Source: Arthrobacter agilis (GTDB lineage Bacteria > Actinomycetota > Actinomycetes > Actinomycetales > Micrococcaceae). Taken from it: 64,000 nucleotides of DNA. Below the pieces are notes generated by a model. The model saw nothing but the letters and a program-made list of their open reading frames with translations. It did no database searches and had not been told where the DNA came from. This document shows positions 17,387 to 25,966 of the stretch, piece after piece (position 1 is the first letter of the stretch; each line of letters begins with the position of its first letter). Location: positions 496,001 to 560,000 of the forward strand of contig NZ_JAUSXO010000001.1 of NCBI RefSeq assembly GCF_030816075.1. Reading direction: 5' to 3'. The position numbers and the translations under genes were made by a program.

Positions 17387-19012
17387 CTAGATCCAGCTCC
17401 GCAGCCACATGCGCATGCGCCACTGGTCGTACGGGATGACCTCTGCCGTCCAGATCGGCAGGAAGTAGGCGGACAGTGCCACCGCGGCGGCCAGGAAGAC
17501 CCCCACCAGCACGATACCCCGCCGCCGGCGGGCCGCGTCCGCACCCGGTCCGCCCAGCACGAGGCCGAGGCAGTACACGAGGGACAGCACGAGGAACGGT
17601 TCGAAGGACACGGCGTAGAAGTAGAAGGTGGTGCGCTCCGGGTACAGGAACCACGGCAGGTAGCCCGCGGCGACGCCGGTCAGGATGGCCGCGGCACGCC
17701 AGTCGCGGCGGCCGATCCAGAAGAACAGCAGGACGAGCAGGGACAGTGCGGCACTCCACCAGATGAGCGGGTTCCCGAGCACCGTCACGGCCTGCGAGCA
17801 GGCGTCGGCGCCGCAGCCGGTCGGCTTCTCGTAGAAGAACGACGTCGGCCGTCCCACGAAGAGCCACGTCCAGGGGCTCGCCTCGTACGGGTGGTCCGAG
17901 CCGAGGCCCTGGTGGAAGGCGAAGGCGCTCCGGTGATATTCGGCGAGCGAGCGCAGGCCCTCCGGCAGCCAGCCCCACTGCTCCGACGGATGGCCCTCCG
18001 CCCAGGTACGGTCGTAGGCGTCCGCCGAGAGGAACCAGCCCGTCCAGGTGCCCAGGTAGGTCAGCAGCGCCACCGGCACGATACAGGCGAAGGCGAGCGG
18101 CCCGTCCTTGAGGACACCCCCACGGACCCAGTGGTGGACGCCCGCGATACGACGGGCGCTGAGGTCCCACGCGACGGTGAGGAGGCCGAAGGCGGCGATG
18201 AACGGGAGGGCGGACCACTTGGTGCCGAGCGCGAGGCCGAGGCATACGCCGGCCACGAGGCGCCAGGCCCGGAACCCGAGGAACGGCCCGTAGGCCAGGA
18301 GCGCAGGGGGTGGGAGGCCGTCGTCGCCCGCTCTGGCGGAGAGCCGCCGGGCGAGGCGGCGCCTGCCGTCGTCGCGGTCCAGGAGCAGGGCCGCGAACGC
18401 GGCGAGCAGCCAGAAGCTGAGGAAGATGTCCAGCAGCGACGTCCGCGACTCCACGAGGTGGTGGCCGTCGACGGCGAGCAGGAGCCCCGCGGCGGCCCCG
18501 AGCAGCGCCGAGCCGAACATGCGCTGGGCGACGAGCGCGAGGAGCAGGACCGAGAGTGTGCCGATCGCGGCGGCCGAGAACCGCCAGCCGAAGGCGTTGT
18601 CGGAGCCGAACAGGAGCATGCCGAAGCCGATCATCCACTTGCCGACCGGCGGGTGCACCACGTAGTCGGGGGCGTCGAGGAGGACGTCGGGGTTGCCCGC
18701 GTTGAAGGAGTCGTTGGCGTTCTCGGGCCATTCGCGCTCGTAGCCCGACTGCAGCATCGAGTAGGCGTCCTTGACGTAGTACGTCTCGTCGAACACGAGC
18801 GAGCCGGGCTCGCCGAGCCGCACGAAGCGCAGGATCCCGCCGAGCACCGCCATGACGAGCGGCAGGACCCAGCGGAGCGCTCCTCCGGGAGCGGCGGCAC
18901 CGAGGAGGCGGGCGGTGAGGTCGGCGTGCGTGTAGGCGCGGAGCGGGGCGACGATCCAGGAGCCGCCCGGCTGGGGACTGTCCGGTCGGGGCTGGACGGC
19001 GGTGTGGCTCAC
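17387..19012 (-). CDS. pmt: Dolichyl-phosphate-mannose--protein mannosyltransferase (GT39)
   Basis: A 541-residue polytopic membrane enzyme that moves mannose from polyprenyl-phosphate-mannose to Ser/Thr of exported proteins. The first loop has the conserved VFDETYYVKDAYSML with the catalytic acidic pair, then VVHPPVGKWMIG, and a C-terminal run of helices ending in PYDQWRMRMWLRSWI. It matches Rv1002c of M. tuberculosis, including its divergent arrangement with rsmI (94 bases between starts here). Likely targets in this window are secreted Ser/Thr/Pro-rich proteins such as the Hsp70 tail and the beta-helix proteins; this is inference. Confidence 0.92.
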   Translation of the reverse strand: MSHTAVQPRPDSPQPGGSWIVAPLRAYTHADLTARLLGAAAPGGALRWVLPLVMAVLGGILRFVRLGEPGSLVFDETYYVKDAYSMLQSGYEREWPENANDSFNAGNPDVLLDAPDYVVHPPVGKWMIGFGMLLFGSDNAFGWRFSAAAIGTLSVLLLALVAQRMFGSALLGAAAGLLLAVDGHHLVESRTSLLDIFLSFWLLAAFAALLLDRDDGRRRLARRLSARAGDDGLPPPALLAYGPFLGFRAWRLVAGVCLGLALGTKWSALPFIAAFGLLTVAWDLSARRIAGVHHWVRGGVLKDGPLAFACIVPVALLTYLGTWTGWFLSADAYDRTWAEGHPSEQWGWLPEGLRSLAEYHRSAFAFHQGLGSDHPYEASPWTWLFVGRPTSFFYEKPTGCGADACSQAVTVLGNPLIWWSAALSLLVLLFFWIGRRDWRAAAILTGVAAGYLPWFLYPERTTFYFYAVSFEPFLVLSLVYCLGLVLGGPGADAARRRRGIVLVGVFLAAAVALSAYFLPIWTAEVIPYDQWRMRMWLRSWI

Positions 19013-19094
19013 CCTGACATGCTACCGGCGGTCCCCGTGCCGGCCTCGCAGAACGCCCCGCCCGTGGCCTACGGACCGCGGGAGCCCCGGCGGT

Positions 19095-19100
19095 TAGGCT
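19095..19100 (+). promoter_or_regulatory. -10 element of a leaderless rsmI transcript
   Basis: TAGGCT lies exactly six bases before GTG 19107, so transcription should begin on the start codon. This is the main support for the extended N-terminus of RsmI. Confidence 0.5.
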
Positions 19101-19106
19101 GGTCCG

Positions 19107-20192
19107 GTGAACCAGCCACGCAACGCCGCGACCCCGGCCATGAGCAGCGAGATGCCCGGGGAGGGCACGGACGAGCACCGAGAGGCGTTCGCCCTGCACG
19201 ACGGGCCCGAGAATGCGCCCGACGACGGGCCGGAGGACACCGAGGGGTTCCCCGGCGGCCTGGACGGCGACTCGGTGGACGGCGACTCCGCTGATGGCGA
19301 TTCCAGCGACGCCCGTGTCCCCGGAACGGCCTACCGCGGGACTGCGGGTGACGGCAGCGGCCGCGGGAGGATCGTCCTCGCGGCGACGCCGATCGGCAAC
19401 ATGGGCGACGCCACCGAGCGGCTGATCGGCCTGCTCCGGACCGCCGACGTCGTCGCGGCCGAGGACACGCGCCGCCTGCACCGGCTCGTGCAGGCGCTCG
19501 GCGTGACGGTGGCCGGCCGCGTGATCAGCTACCACGAACACAACGAGACCGAGCGGACGCCCGAGCTCCTCGACCTGGTCCGCGAGGGCGCCACCCTGCT
19601 CATGGTCACGGACGCCGGCATGCCCTCCGTCTCCGATCCCGGCTACCGCCTGGTGGAGGCAGCTGTCGCCGAGGGCATCGACCTGACGGCGGTCCCGGGC
19701 GCCTCCGCCGTCCTCGCCGCCCTCGCGCTGTCCGGCCTTCCCACCGACCGGTTCTGCTTCGAGGGGTTCCTGCCGCGGAAGCCCGGCCTGCGGACCGCAC
19801 GCCTGGTGGATCTCGCCGCGGAGCGCCGCACGATGGTGTTCTTCGAGGCACCCCACCGCCTCGAACCGATGCTGCGCTCGCTGCAGCAGACCTTCGGGTC
19901 CGGTCGGCCCGCCGCCGTGGCACGGGAACTCACCAAGGTGCACGAGCAGGTCATCCGCGGCACCCTCCTCGAGCTCCTGCAGTGGGCCCAGGCCGTCGAG
20001 GTGCGCGGTGAGATCGCCGTCGTCGTCGCCGGCGCCCCGGAGGCGCCGCCGTCCCGCCCGGAGGACCACGTGGCGGACGTCAACGCCCTGATCTCGGGCG
20101 GGATGCGGCTCAAGGACGCCGTCGCGGCCGTCGCGGCGGAGGGCCGGGTCAGCAAGCGGGAGCTGTACGCAGCGGTCATCGCCGCACGCTGA
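19107..20192 (+). CDS. rsmI: 16S rRNA (cytidine(1402)-2'-O)-methyltransferase RsmI
   Basis: A 361-residue protein. The SAM-dependent tetrapyrrole-methylase-type domain runs from residue ~88 (GRIVLAATPIGNMGDATERL), with AEDTRRLHRLV, SYHEHNE, VTDAGMPSVSDPGYRLV and a C-terminal VSKRELYAAVIA. It methylates C1402 in the 30S decoding centre. The ~85-residue acidic N-terminal extension (DGDSVDGDSADGDSS-type repeats) is absent from E. coli RsmI. A leaderless promoter supports GTG 19107; ATG 19140 is the alternative. Divergent from pmt, as in mycobacteria. Confidence 0.92.
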   Translation: MNQPRNAATPAMSSEMPGEGTDEHREAFALHDGPENAPDDGPEDTEGFPGGLDGDSVDGDSADGDSSDARVPGTAYRGTAGDGSGRGRIVLAATPIGNMGDATERLIGLLRTADVVAAEDTRRLHRLVQALGVTVAGRVISYHEHNETERTPELLDLVREGATLLMVTDAGMPSVSDPGYRLVEAAVAEGIDLTAVPGASAVLAALALSGLPTDRFCFEGFLPRKPGLRTARLVDLAAERRTMVFFEAPHRLEPMLRSLQQTFGSGRPAAVARELTKVHEQVIRGTLLELLQWAQAVEVRGEIAVVVAGAPEAPPSRPEDHVADVNALISGGMRLKDAVAAVAAEGRVSKRELYAAVIAAR

Positions 20193-20203
20193 GTGTGCAC
20201 GCT

Positions 20204-20237
20204 GGGTGTGCACCCGGGACCCGTGCCGGGTGCACCC
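20204..20237 (+). terminator. Hairpin downstream of rsmI
   Basis: The arm at 20204-20217 (GGGTG-TG-CACCCGG) pairs with CCGGGTGCACCC at 20226-20237, leaving a two-base bulge and an 8-base loop. No T-run follows, so it may be a Rho-aided terminator or a protein-binding dyad. A second small hairpin (20279-20284 with 20288-20293) follows. The remaining gap up to the gabD start holds the gabD promoter and leader. Confidence 0.4.
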
Positions 20238-20302
20238 GAACGCGTCGCGACCGGCTTGTGCACTTGTCCAACGCGCAAGCACCCTCGGGGTGCAACCTTC
20301 AC

Positions 20303-20332
20303 TGGACACCCCTTCGCCGCCCGGTCTAGCGT
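20303..20332 (+). promoter_or_regulatory. Candidate promoter of the succinate-semialdehyde dehydrogenase gene
   Basis: TGGACA (20303-20308) and TAGCGT (20327-20332) are 18 bases apart. Transcription from about 20339 would give a ~90-base leader whose first 30 bases form a GGATGCC/GGCATCC stem (20338-20344 with 20361-20367, placed by eye) enclosing a CCCC/GGGG pair. Confidence 0.4.
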
Positions 20333-20428
20333 GAGCAGGATGCCCCCGCCAGGGGTGCCCGGCATCCCGTAGCGGATCCGGGACCGAACCAGCAACGAAC
20401 CCGCAGTATCTTCGCGAAGGAGCTCAGT

Positions 20429-21910
20429 ATGGCTGTCACCGCCGACCAGGAGAAGGCAGTACTCGACAAGGTGCCCACCGGGCTCTTCATCGGCGGGCAG
20501 TGGCGGGCGTCGTCGTCCGGTGCCACGTTCGACGTCGAGGACCCGGCGACCGGCCGCACCCTCCGCACGCTCGCCAACGCCACTCCCGAGGACGGCATGG
20601 CCGCACTGGACGCGGCGGTCGCGGCGCAGGCCGAGTGGGCGCGGACCGCTCCGCGGGAGCGGGGCGAGATCCTGCGGAGGGCCTTCGACATGGTCACCGC
20701 CCGCGCCGACGAGTTCGCACTGCTCATGACGCTCGAGATGGGCAAGCCGCTGGCCGAGGCGCGCGGCGAGGTCGCCTACGGCGCCGAATTCCTGCGGTGG
20801 TTCTCCGAGGAGTCCGTCCGGACCTCCGGCCGCTACTCCACGTCCCCCGACGGGAAGTCCCGGCTGCTGGTGAGCAAGAAGCCCGTGGGGCCGTGCCTGC
20901 TCATCACGCCGTGGAACTTCCCCCTGGCCATGGCCACCCGGAAGATCGCCCCCGCGATCGCCGCGGGCTGCACGATGGTCCTCAAGCCCGCGAACCTCAC
21001 CCCGCTGACCTCCTCGCTCTTCGCGACCGTCCTGCAGGAGGCAGGCCTCCCGGACGGCGTCCTCAACATCGTCAACACGACGACGGCCGGCGACGTCACG
21101 GGACCGCTCATCGAGGACCCTCGTCTTCGCAAGCTCTCCTTCACGGGCTCCACACCGGTGGGCCGCAACCTCCTGGCCGCGGCGTCGAAGAACGTGCTGA
21201 GGACCTCCATGGAGCTCGGCGGCAACGCCCCGTTCCTCGTCTTCGAGGACGCCGACCTCGACGCGGCGGTGAACGGCGCGATGCTCGCCAAGCTCCGGAA
21301 CATGGGCGAGGCCTGCACCGCGGCCAACCGCTTCATCGTCCACGAGTCCGTGGCGGACCGCTTCGCCGCGGCGTTCGCCGAGCGCATGGAGGGCATGACC
21401 ACCGCACGCGGCACGGAGGAGGACTCCACGCTCGGCCCCCTGATCGACCGCAAGAGCCGCGACAAGGTGCACGAACTGGTCAGCGCAGCGGTCGGGGACG
21501 GCGCACAGGCCGTCACCGGAGGATCGCCCGTGACCGGCGACGGCTACTTCTACCAGGCCACGGTCCTCACCAACGTGCCACGGTCCTCGCGGATCCTGCA
21601 GGAGGAGATCTTCGGCCCGGTGGCCCCGATCATCACCTTCAGCACCGAGGACGAGGCCGTGGAGCTCGCCAACGACACCGAGTACGGGCTCGTGGCGTAC
21701 GTCTTCACGCGCGACCTCAACCGGGGGCTGCGCATCGGGGAACGCCTCGACACCGGCATGCTGGGCCTCAATGCGGGCGTCGTGTCCAACGCGGCCGCAC
21801 CGTTCGGCGGCGTCAAGCAGTCCGGTCTCGGCCGTGAGGGCGGCGCCGAGGGGATCGAGGAGTACCTCTACACGCAGTACGTCGGCATCGCCGACCCCTA
21901 CGCCTCCTAG
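20429..21910 (+). CDS. gabD: NAD(P)-dependent succinate-semialdehyde dehydrogenase
   Basis: A 493-residue aldehyde dehydrogenase of full length. Catalytic Cys296 lies in GEACTAANRF and the general base Glu262 in MELGGNAPF; the cofactor region LITPWNFPLAMATRKIAPA and KPANLTPLTS fit the GabD/SSADH subgroup, and LEMGKPLAEARGEV is typical of it. It oxidises succinate semialdehyde to succinate at the end of the GABA shunt, though related aldehydes are possible. A good AAGGAG site sits at 20417-20422. No gabT or transporter is adjacent. The gene ends near a 15-bp perfect hairpin shared with the convergent transglutaminase gene. Confidence 0.88.
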   Translation: MAVTADQEKAVLDKVPTGLFIGGQWRASSSGATFDVEDPATGRTLRTLANATPEDGMAALDAAVAAQAEWARTAPRERGEILRRAFDMVTARADEFALLMTLEMGKPLAEARGEVAYGAEFLRWFSEESVRTSGRYSTSPDGKSRLLVSKKPVGPCLLITPWNFPLAMATRKIAPAIAAGCTMVLKPANLTPLTSSLFATVLQEAGLPDGVLNIVNTTTAGDVTGPLIEDPRLRKLSFTGSTPVGRNLLAAASKNVLRTSMELGGNAPFLVFEDADLDAAVNGAMLAKLRNMGEACTAANRFIVHESVADRFAAAFAERMEGMTTARGTEEDSTLGPLIDRKSRDKVHELVSAAVGDGAQAVTGGSPVTGDGYFYQATVLTNVPRSSRILQEEIFGPVAPIITFSTEDEAVELANDTEYGLVAYVFTRDLNRGLRIGERLDTGMLGLNAGVVSNAAAPFGGVKQSGLGREGGAEGIEEYLYTQYVGIADPYAS

Positions 21911-21950
21911 GGAGGCGGACCGGCGCCCCGGAAGGGGCGTCCCTGCGGAC

Positions 21951-21984
21951 GGAAGGCCGGCACCCGAGGGGGTGCCGGCCTTCC
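21951..21984. terminator. Bidirectional terminator hairpin
   Basis: GGAAGGCCGGCACCC (21951-21965) pairs perfectly with 21970-21984 across a GAGG loop. It sits between the convergent gabD and transglutaminase genes. There is no T-run, so termination would rely on the very stable stem or on Rho. Confidence 0.65.
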
Positions 21985-22009
21985 GTGCGTCTGCCGCCGG
22001 GGTGGCGCG

Positions 22010-24445
22010 TCAGCGGCGGGCGTCGCCCCTGAAGCGGCTGAGGAGGGACTGCGGGAACAGGCGCGCCCTGATCCTCCGGCGCCAGGAACTGCGCTGCCGG
22101 AGTGCCCGCGTGACGGTGTCGACGTCGTCCCAGCGCGGCACCGCCACGGGCCGCGTGAGCGTCGCCACCGGCAGGGCCGCCGGGCCGGCCGGGTGCTGCG
22201 TGGAGGCGGCAGCCGAGGGAACGGCGTGGTCGGCGTACTCCTCGTGCTCGTACGCGGACTGCAGCCGCCCGAGGGAGGTGGCGGGGTCACCGGTCAGCCC
22301 GGCATCCCGGGTGAGGCGGCCGGCGAAGGAACGGGGCGTGTCGGTGGCTTCGAGCCGGTAGCCGTAGTCGCCGGCGATCTCCGTCGTCTCGGCCCACGCG
22401 GCGGTCGCCGCCCCGGACCCGCCCGGTGACACCTCGCCGCCCGTGACGGCGCGACGCCGGGAACGGGTCCTTGACGTCCGGAGGATGAGCGGCAGGAGCG
22501 CCAGCAGCCCGACCCCGGCCAGGGCGAGCGCGCCGGCGACCGGCGTCGTCCCGTCCTGGGCGCCGCCGGCCTGGTCGTCGGCGGCCGATCCCGACGGCTC
22601 CGCCGCCGACCCCGTGCGGTCGCCCCTGTCGGTCAGGGCCCCGGGGTTCAGGACGTCGATGTCGTCCGCGCGCGGCCCCACCGGGCTGGAGGACTGCTGG
22701 GCGTACGTGGGGACGACGCCGCGCGAGGGTGTCGGTTCGAACTGGACCCACCCCACACCCTCGAAGTACAGCTCGGGCCAGGCGTGCGCGTTCCGGGAGT
22801 CGACGACGAACTCGCGCAGCTCGATCCCGCCCGGGCCCTGCGAGGTGCCACCCGTGGGGCTGCCCGGCGTGTAGCCGATGGCGACGCGGCTGGGGATGCC
22901 GGCGGCCCGGGCCATGACGGCCATGGTGCCGGCGTAATGGACGCAGTAGCCGGACTTCGACTCGAGGAACCGTGCCATGACGTCCATGCCGCTGCCGTCG
23001 TACCCGCCGTCCACCGGTGCCTCCACCGAGTAGGAGAAGTCGGGGCCACGGAGGAAGCTCTGGATGGCGAGGGCCTTGTCGTAGGGGTTCACGTACTCGT
23101 CCGTGACCTCGCTGGTGGTGGTGCGGACCACCTCGGGCGTGTCGTCCGGCAGCTGCGTGAAGACCTCCGGCACGTCGTCGTAGTCGGACGGCCCGATGGC
23201 CCCGAGCCCTTCACGCGTGAGGTCCGCGGAGATGCTCTGTACGAGGTACTCCTGGCGTGCCGTCGACCCGCCGTCGGTGGCGAGGACGGACAGGTTCGCG
23301 GGGTCCCAGGCCCAGTCGCCGTTGAGGTTCGTGATGCCCACCGGCGCGTAGGGGGAGAGCAGCCAGGGGCTGGCGTAGCTCTGCGTGGTGACGCGGGTGA
23401 ACACCGTGGAGCCGGGCGGTGGGGTGCGCGGGGCGCCGGCCTCGGCGCCGATCTCGACGACGCCGTCCTGGCGGTCGTCGAGCCTCTGGTCGGGTTCCCA
23501 GCGCCGGCCGCTGAAGTCCTCGAGGGTGACCGCGCGCAAATACAGGGGGGTGTCCGAGTTGGTGGAGTACGCGATCCGGCCGAATCCCGTGGGATTGCGC
23601 AGGTCGTTGCCGAGCGTCACCGCCGGGTTCAGGCCGGTCGCGTTGCCCCACACGTTGAGCCGCGCGCCCTGGGGGAAGGCGCCCGAGTTGAAGCCGGGGA
23701 CGAACATCGGCAGGACGACCGCCACGGCCAGGGCCGCCGAGCCGATGATGGCGCTGCGCGCGGCGAACCCCGACGACGCCCTCGCCCCGCCGGAGGCGAG
23801 GCGGTTCTCGCGCCACTGCGCGGCGGCCAGGAGCAGCAGGAACGCGAGGGCCGTGGCGATGAACGCGGCCATCCCGACGCCGTTGGGTTTCACGATGGCC
23901 GGGGTGATCAGGATGGTGAAGAGCCCGAGGCCGCTCGCCGCGGGCATGCGCATGGTCGTGGAGAGGATGTCCACGATGATGGCCACGAGCCCCAGCGCGG
24001 CGCACATGATCAGGATGATGCCCGCGCCCGGCAATACGGGAGCCACCTGCGAGACGACGGTCTCCTCGGCCTGGGCGAGGAGGCGCCGGAGCTCGAGCGA
24101 GGTGCCGGGCCCCGGGACGACGCCGAGGATGCTCTGCCGGGGGACGAACTGCGCGGTGAGCGCCCCGATGAGGGCGAGGACACCCACGAGGGCCGTGAGG
24201 ACCCCGTTCAACCGCAGTGCCCGGGTCAGCGCCATGGCCAGCAGCACCGGCAGGAGCGTGCCGAGGACGGGCATCAGCCAGGTCCAGGGCTCGACGACGC
24301 CGTTGAGCCCGCTGGCCGCCGCGAGGACGGCGAGGAGGGACGCACAGGTGACGGACCAGTGCCAGGGGTCGGCCGCGGGTGCGCGCCGGGCCGCCGGGGG
24401 TCCGGCAGCCGGCGCGGAGGCGGGGCGGGAGAGTGTCGTGGTCAT
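22010..24445 (-). CDS. Transglutaminase-like membrane protein (TgpA/DUF3488 type)
   Basis: An 811-residue protein. A short cytoplasmic N-terminus is followed by about six transmembrane helices (~35-250), an extracytoplasmic transglutaminase-like domain (~300-560), one more helix (~635-660) and a C-terminal cytoplasmic domain resembling DUF4129. The core shows Cys in SKSGYCVHYAGTMAV and His in SRNAHAWPELYF; the acidic third residue appears as Glu in GWVQFEPTPS. Related proteins are linked to peptide cleavage or cross-linking at the cell surface, but the activity here is unproven. Its ATG overlaps the DUF58 stop (ATGA), so the MoxR-DUF58-transglutaminase operon is translationally coupled. Confidence 0.88.
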   Translation of the reverse strand: MTTTLSRPASAPAAGPPAARRAPAADPWHWSVTCASLLAVLAAASGLNGVVEPWTWLMPVLGTLLPVLLAMALTRALRLNGVLTALVGVLALIGALTAQFVPRQSILGVVPGPGTSLELRRLLAQAEETVVSQVAPVLPGAGIILIMCAALGLVAIIVDILSTTMRMPAASGLGLFTILITPAIVKPNGVGMAAFIATALAFLLLLAAAQWRENRLASGGARASSGFAARSAIIGSAALAVAVVLPMFVPGFNSGAFPQGARLNVWGNATGLNPAVTLGNDLRNPTGFGRIAYSTNSDTPLYLRAVTLEDFSGRRWEPDQRLDDRQDGVVEIGAEAGAPRTPPPGSTVFTRVTTQSYASPWLLSPYAPVGITNLNGDWAWDPANLSVLATDGGSTARQEYLVQSISADLTREGLGAIGPSDYDDVPEVFTQLPDDTPEVVRTTTSEVTDEYVNPYDKALAIQSFLRGPDFSYSVEAPVDGGYDGSGMDVMARFLESKSGYCVHYAGTMAVMARAAGIPSRVAIGYTPGSPTGGTSQGPGGIELREFVVDSRNAHAWPELYFEGVGWVQFEPTPSRGVVPTYAQQSSSPVGPRADDIDVLNPGALTDRGDRTGSAAEPSGSAADDQAGGAQDGTTPVAGALALAGVGLLALLPLILRTSRTRSRRRAVTGGEVSPGGSGAATAAWAETTEIAGDYGYRLEATDTPRSFAGRLTRDAGLTGDPATSLGRLQSAYEHEEYADHAVPSAAASTQHPAGPAALPVATLTRPVAVPRWDDVDTVTRALRQRSSWRRRIRARLFPQSLLSRFRGDARR

Positions 24446-25947
24446 GCCGGTCCTGGGGTGTGTCGTGAGCCGCGGACGGGCCCGGGGGAGGATGCCTGGG
24501 GAACGGCGGGGGCCGCCGGGCCGGTCGCGTTCCCGAGACCGGCCCAGATGGTGGGCAGGTGCGCTGCGGGCGAGACAGCGGTCGCGTGCCAGCCGGCGTC
24601 GCGCAGGATGCCGAGCTGCCGCTGCGCATCGCCGGGCCGTTCGGTGATGATCAGGGCGTAGGAGGCCGACCCGTAGTCGGCGGCGGACGCCAGGGCCCGT
24701 GCCTCCTCGCCGTTGATGGTCCCGAGGACGGCGATCAGCGGGCCGCGGTGCCGCGTGCCGGCCAGCTTGTCCAGCAGGTCGTCCCCGAACGCGGCGTGGT
24801 GCGTGTGCTGGGTGGTGTCCGTGGTGGCGCGGCGGAGGCGCTGGGCGGCGCCGCGCACCGCGTCCCCCGTCCGCGACGTCGTGCCGGTGCCTTCGTCGGC
24901 GTGCCGGCGCCCGCCCTCGGGGCCGAGCTCGAGGGCCGCCAGACCCTCGGCGATACCGGCGACGGCGCCCTGGCCGTGGTGCTCCTCGTCGGTCGGGAAC
25001 GGTGCGGACGGGGAGTGCAGCAGCGCCGGGGCGCCGTGGTGGTCGAGGAACCGCAGGGCGTAGTTGCGCTCCAGCAGGTGCGCGCTGACCGACATCGCCG
25101 CGGTGACCGCCCACTCGAACGTGGGGGAGGTGGAGAGCCCGTTGCCGGCGGCCCCGTCGCCGCTGAACGCCGCCGTGAAACCGCCGCTGAAGCTCGCGTG
25201 CCGCTGGTCCATCAGGAGGGTGGCCTGCGGCGTGGTCACGGACTCCTCCTGGCGCACCATGAGCTCGCTGTGCCGGGCCGTGGCCGCCCAGTGGACGCGC
25301 CGCATCGAATCGCCGTGCCGGTACTCGCGCGTCATGACGTCGTCGTCGCTCGGGTTGGCCTGCCGCTGCGTGGCGGCCAGGCCGTCGTTGCCCCGCGAGC
25401 CCGAGAGGGTGGAGGCCATCAGTTCGAGCGGCGCGGGCGTGACGACGAGCCCGTCCGCCCCGCCGAGCACGTGCCGCGACTTCGCCAGGCCGAACGGGTC
25501 TGTGAACTCCGCGGTGACCGGGCCGATGAAGTAGACGCCGCGGGAGGAGGACCGGAGCCGGTACTCGTAGAGGGACTTGCCGTCCGGTGTCGGGTTGCGC
25601 GACGGGTAGGTGAACTGCGGCGGCTGCCCGAAGCGCGCGGGCAGCTGTTCCTCCATGGAGATGCTGGCCCCGCCCGCCACGGAGGCCGTGAGCGAGAGCG
25701 TGACGGTCGTCGTCGAGCCGATCTCCATGGACTGCGGCTGGAACCGGCGGGCCACCGTGAAGCGGGGCTTGACGATCCTCAGGACGACGATCGAGGCCAC
25801 CGGCAGGGCGGCGAGCAGGATCCCCACGTACAGCAGGTCCCGGCGGCCGAGGACCTGCGCGGACAGGACCGCGACGACGGCGGTGAGGACGAAGCCCCAC
25901 CCGCGTACCGTCAGGACGCGCGAGGGGAGCCTGTCGAGGAGGGCCAT
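24442..25947 (-). CDS. DUF58 domain-containing protein
   Basis: A 501-residue protein with two N-terminal membrane helices (~12-55), a beta-rich region, and the DUF58 domain marked by REYRHGDSMRRVHWAATARH and the MVRQEE segment, a vWA-like fold. A C-terminal ~200-residue region is specific to this lineage. In many bacteria DUF58 proteins act with MoxR ATPases; the molecular task is unknown. ATG 25947 starts 19 bases after the MoxR stop, and the gene ends in a 4-base overlap with the transglutaminase gene. Confidence 0.88.
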   Translation of the reverse strand: MALLDRLPSRVLTVRGWGFVLTAVVAVLSAQVLGRRDLLYVGILLAALPVASIVVLRIVKPRFTVARRFQPQSMEIGSTTTVTLSLTASVAGGASISMEEQLPARFGQPPQFTYPSRNPTPDGKSLYEYRLRSSSRGVYFIGPVTAEFTDPFGLAKSRHVLGGADGLVVTPAPLELMASTLSGSRGNDGLAATQRQANPSDDDVMTREYRHGDSMRRVHWAATARHSELMVRQEESVTTPQATLLMDQRHASFSGGFTAAFSGDGAAGNGLSTSPTFEWAVTAAMSVSAHLLERNYALRFLDHHGAPALLHSPSAPFPTDEEHHGQGAVAGIAEGLAALELGPEGGRRHADEGTGTTSRTGDAVRGAAQRLRRATTDTTQHTHHAAFGDDLLDKLAGTRHRGPLIAVLGTINGEEARALASAADYGSASYALIITERPGDAQRQLGILRDAGWHATAVSPAAHLPTIWAGLGNATGPAAPAVPQASSPGPVRGSRHTPGPA

Positions 25948-25966
25948 CAGGTGCCCGCCCGGGCCG

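Noticed and set aside
24446..25900. Minus-strand open frame running upstream of the transglutaminase start through the DUF58 gene
   Set aside because: The upstream part is the DUF58 gene read in the wrong frame; recognisable protein begins at ATG 24445.
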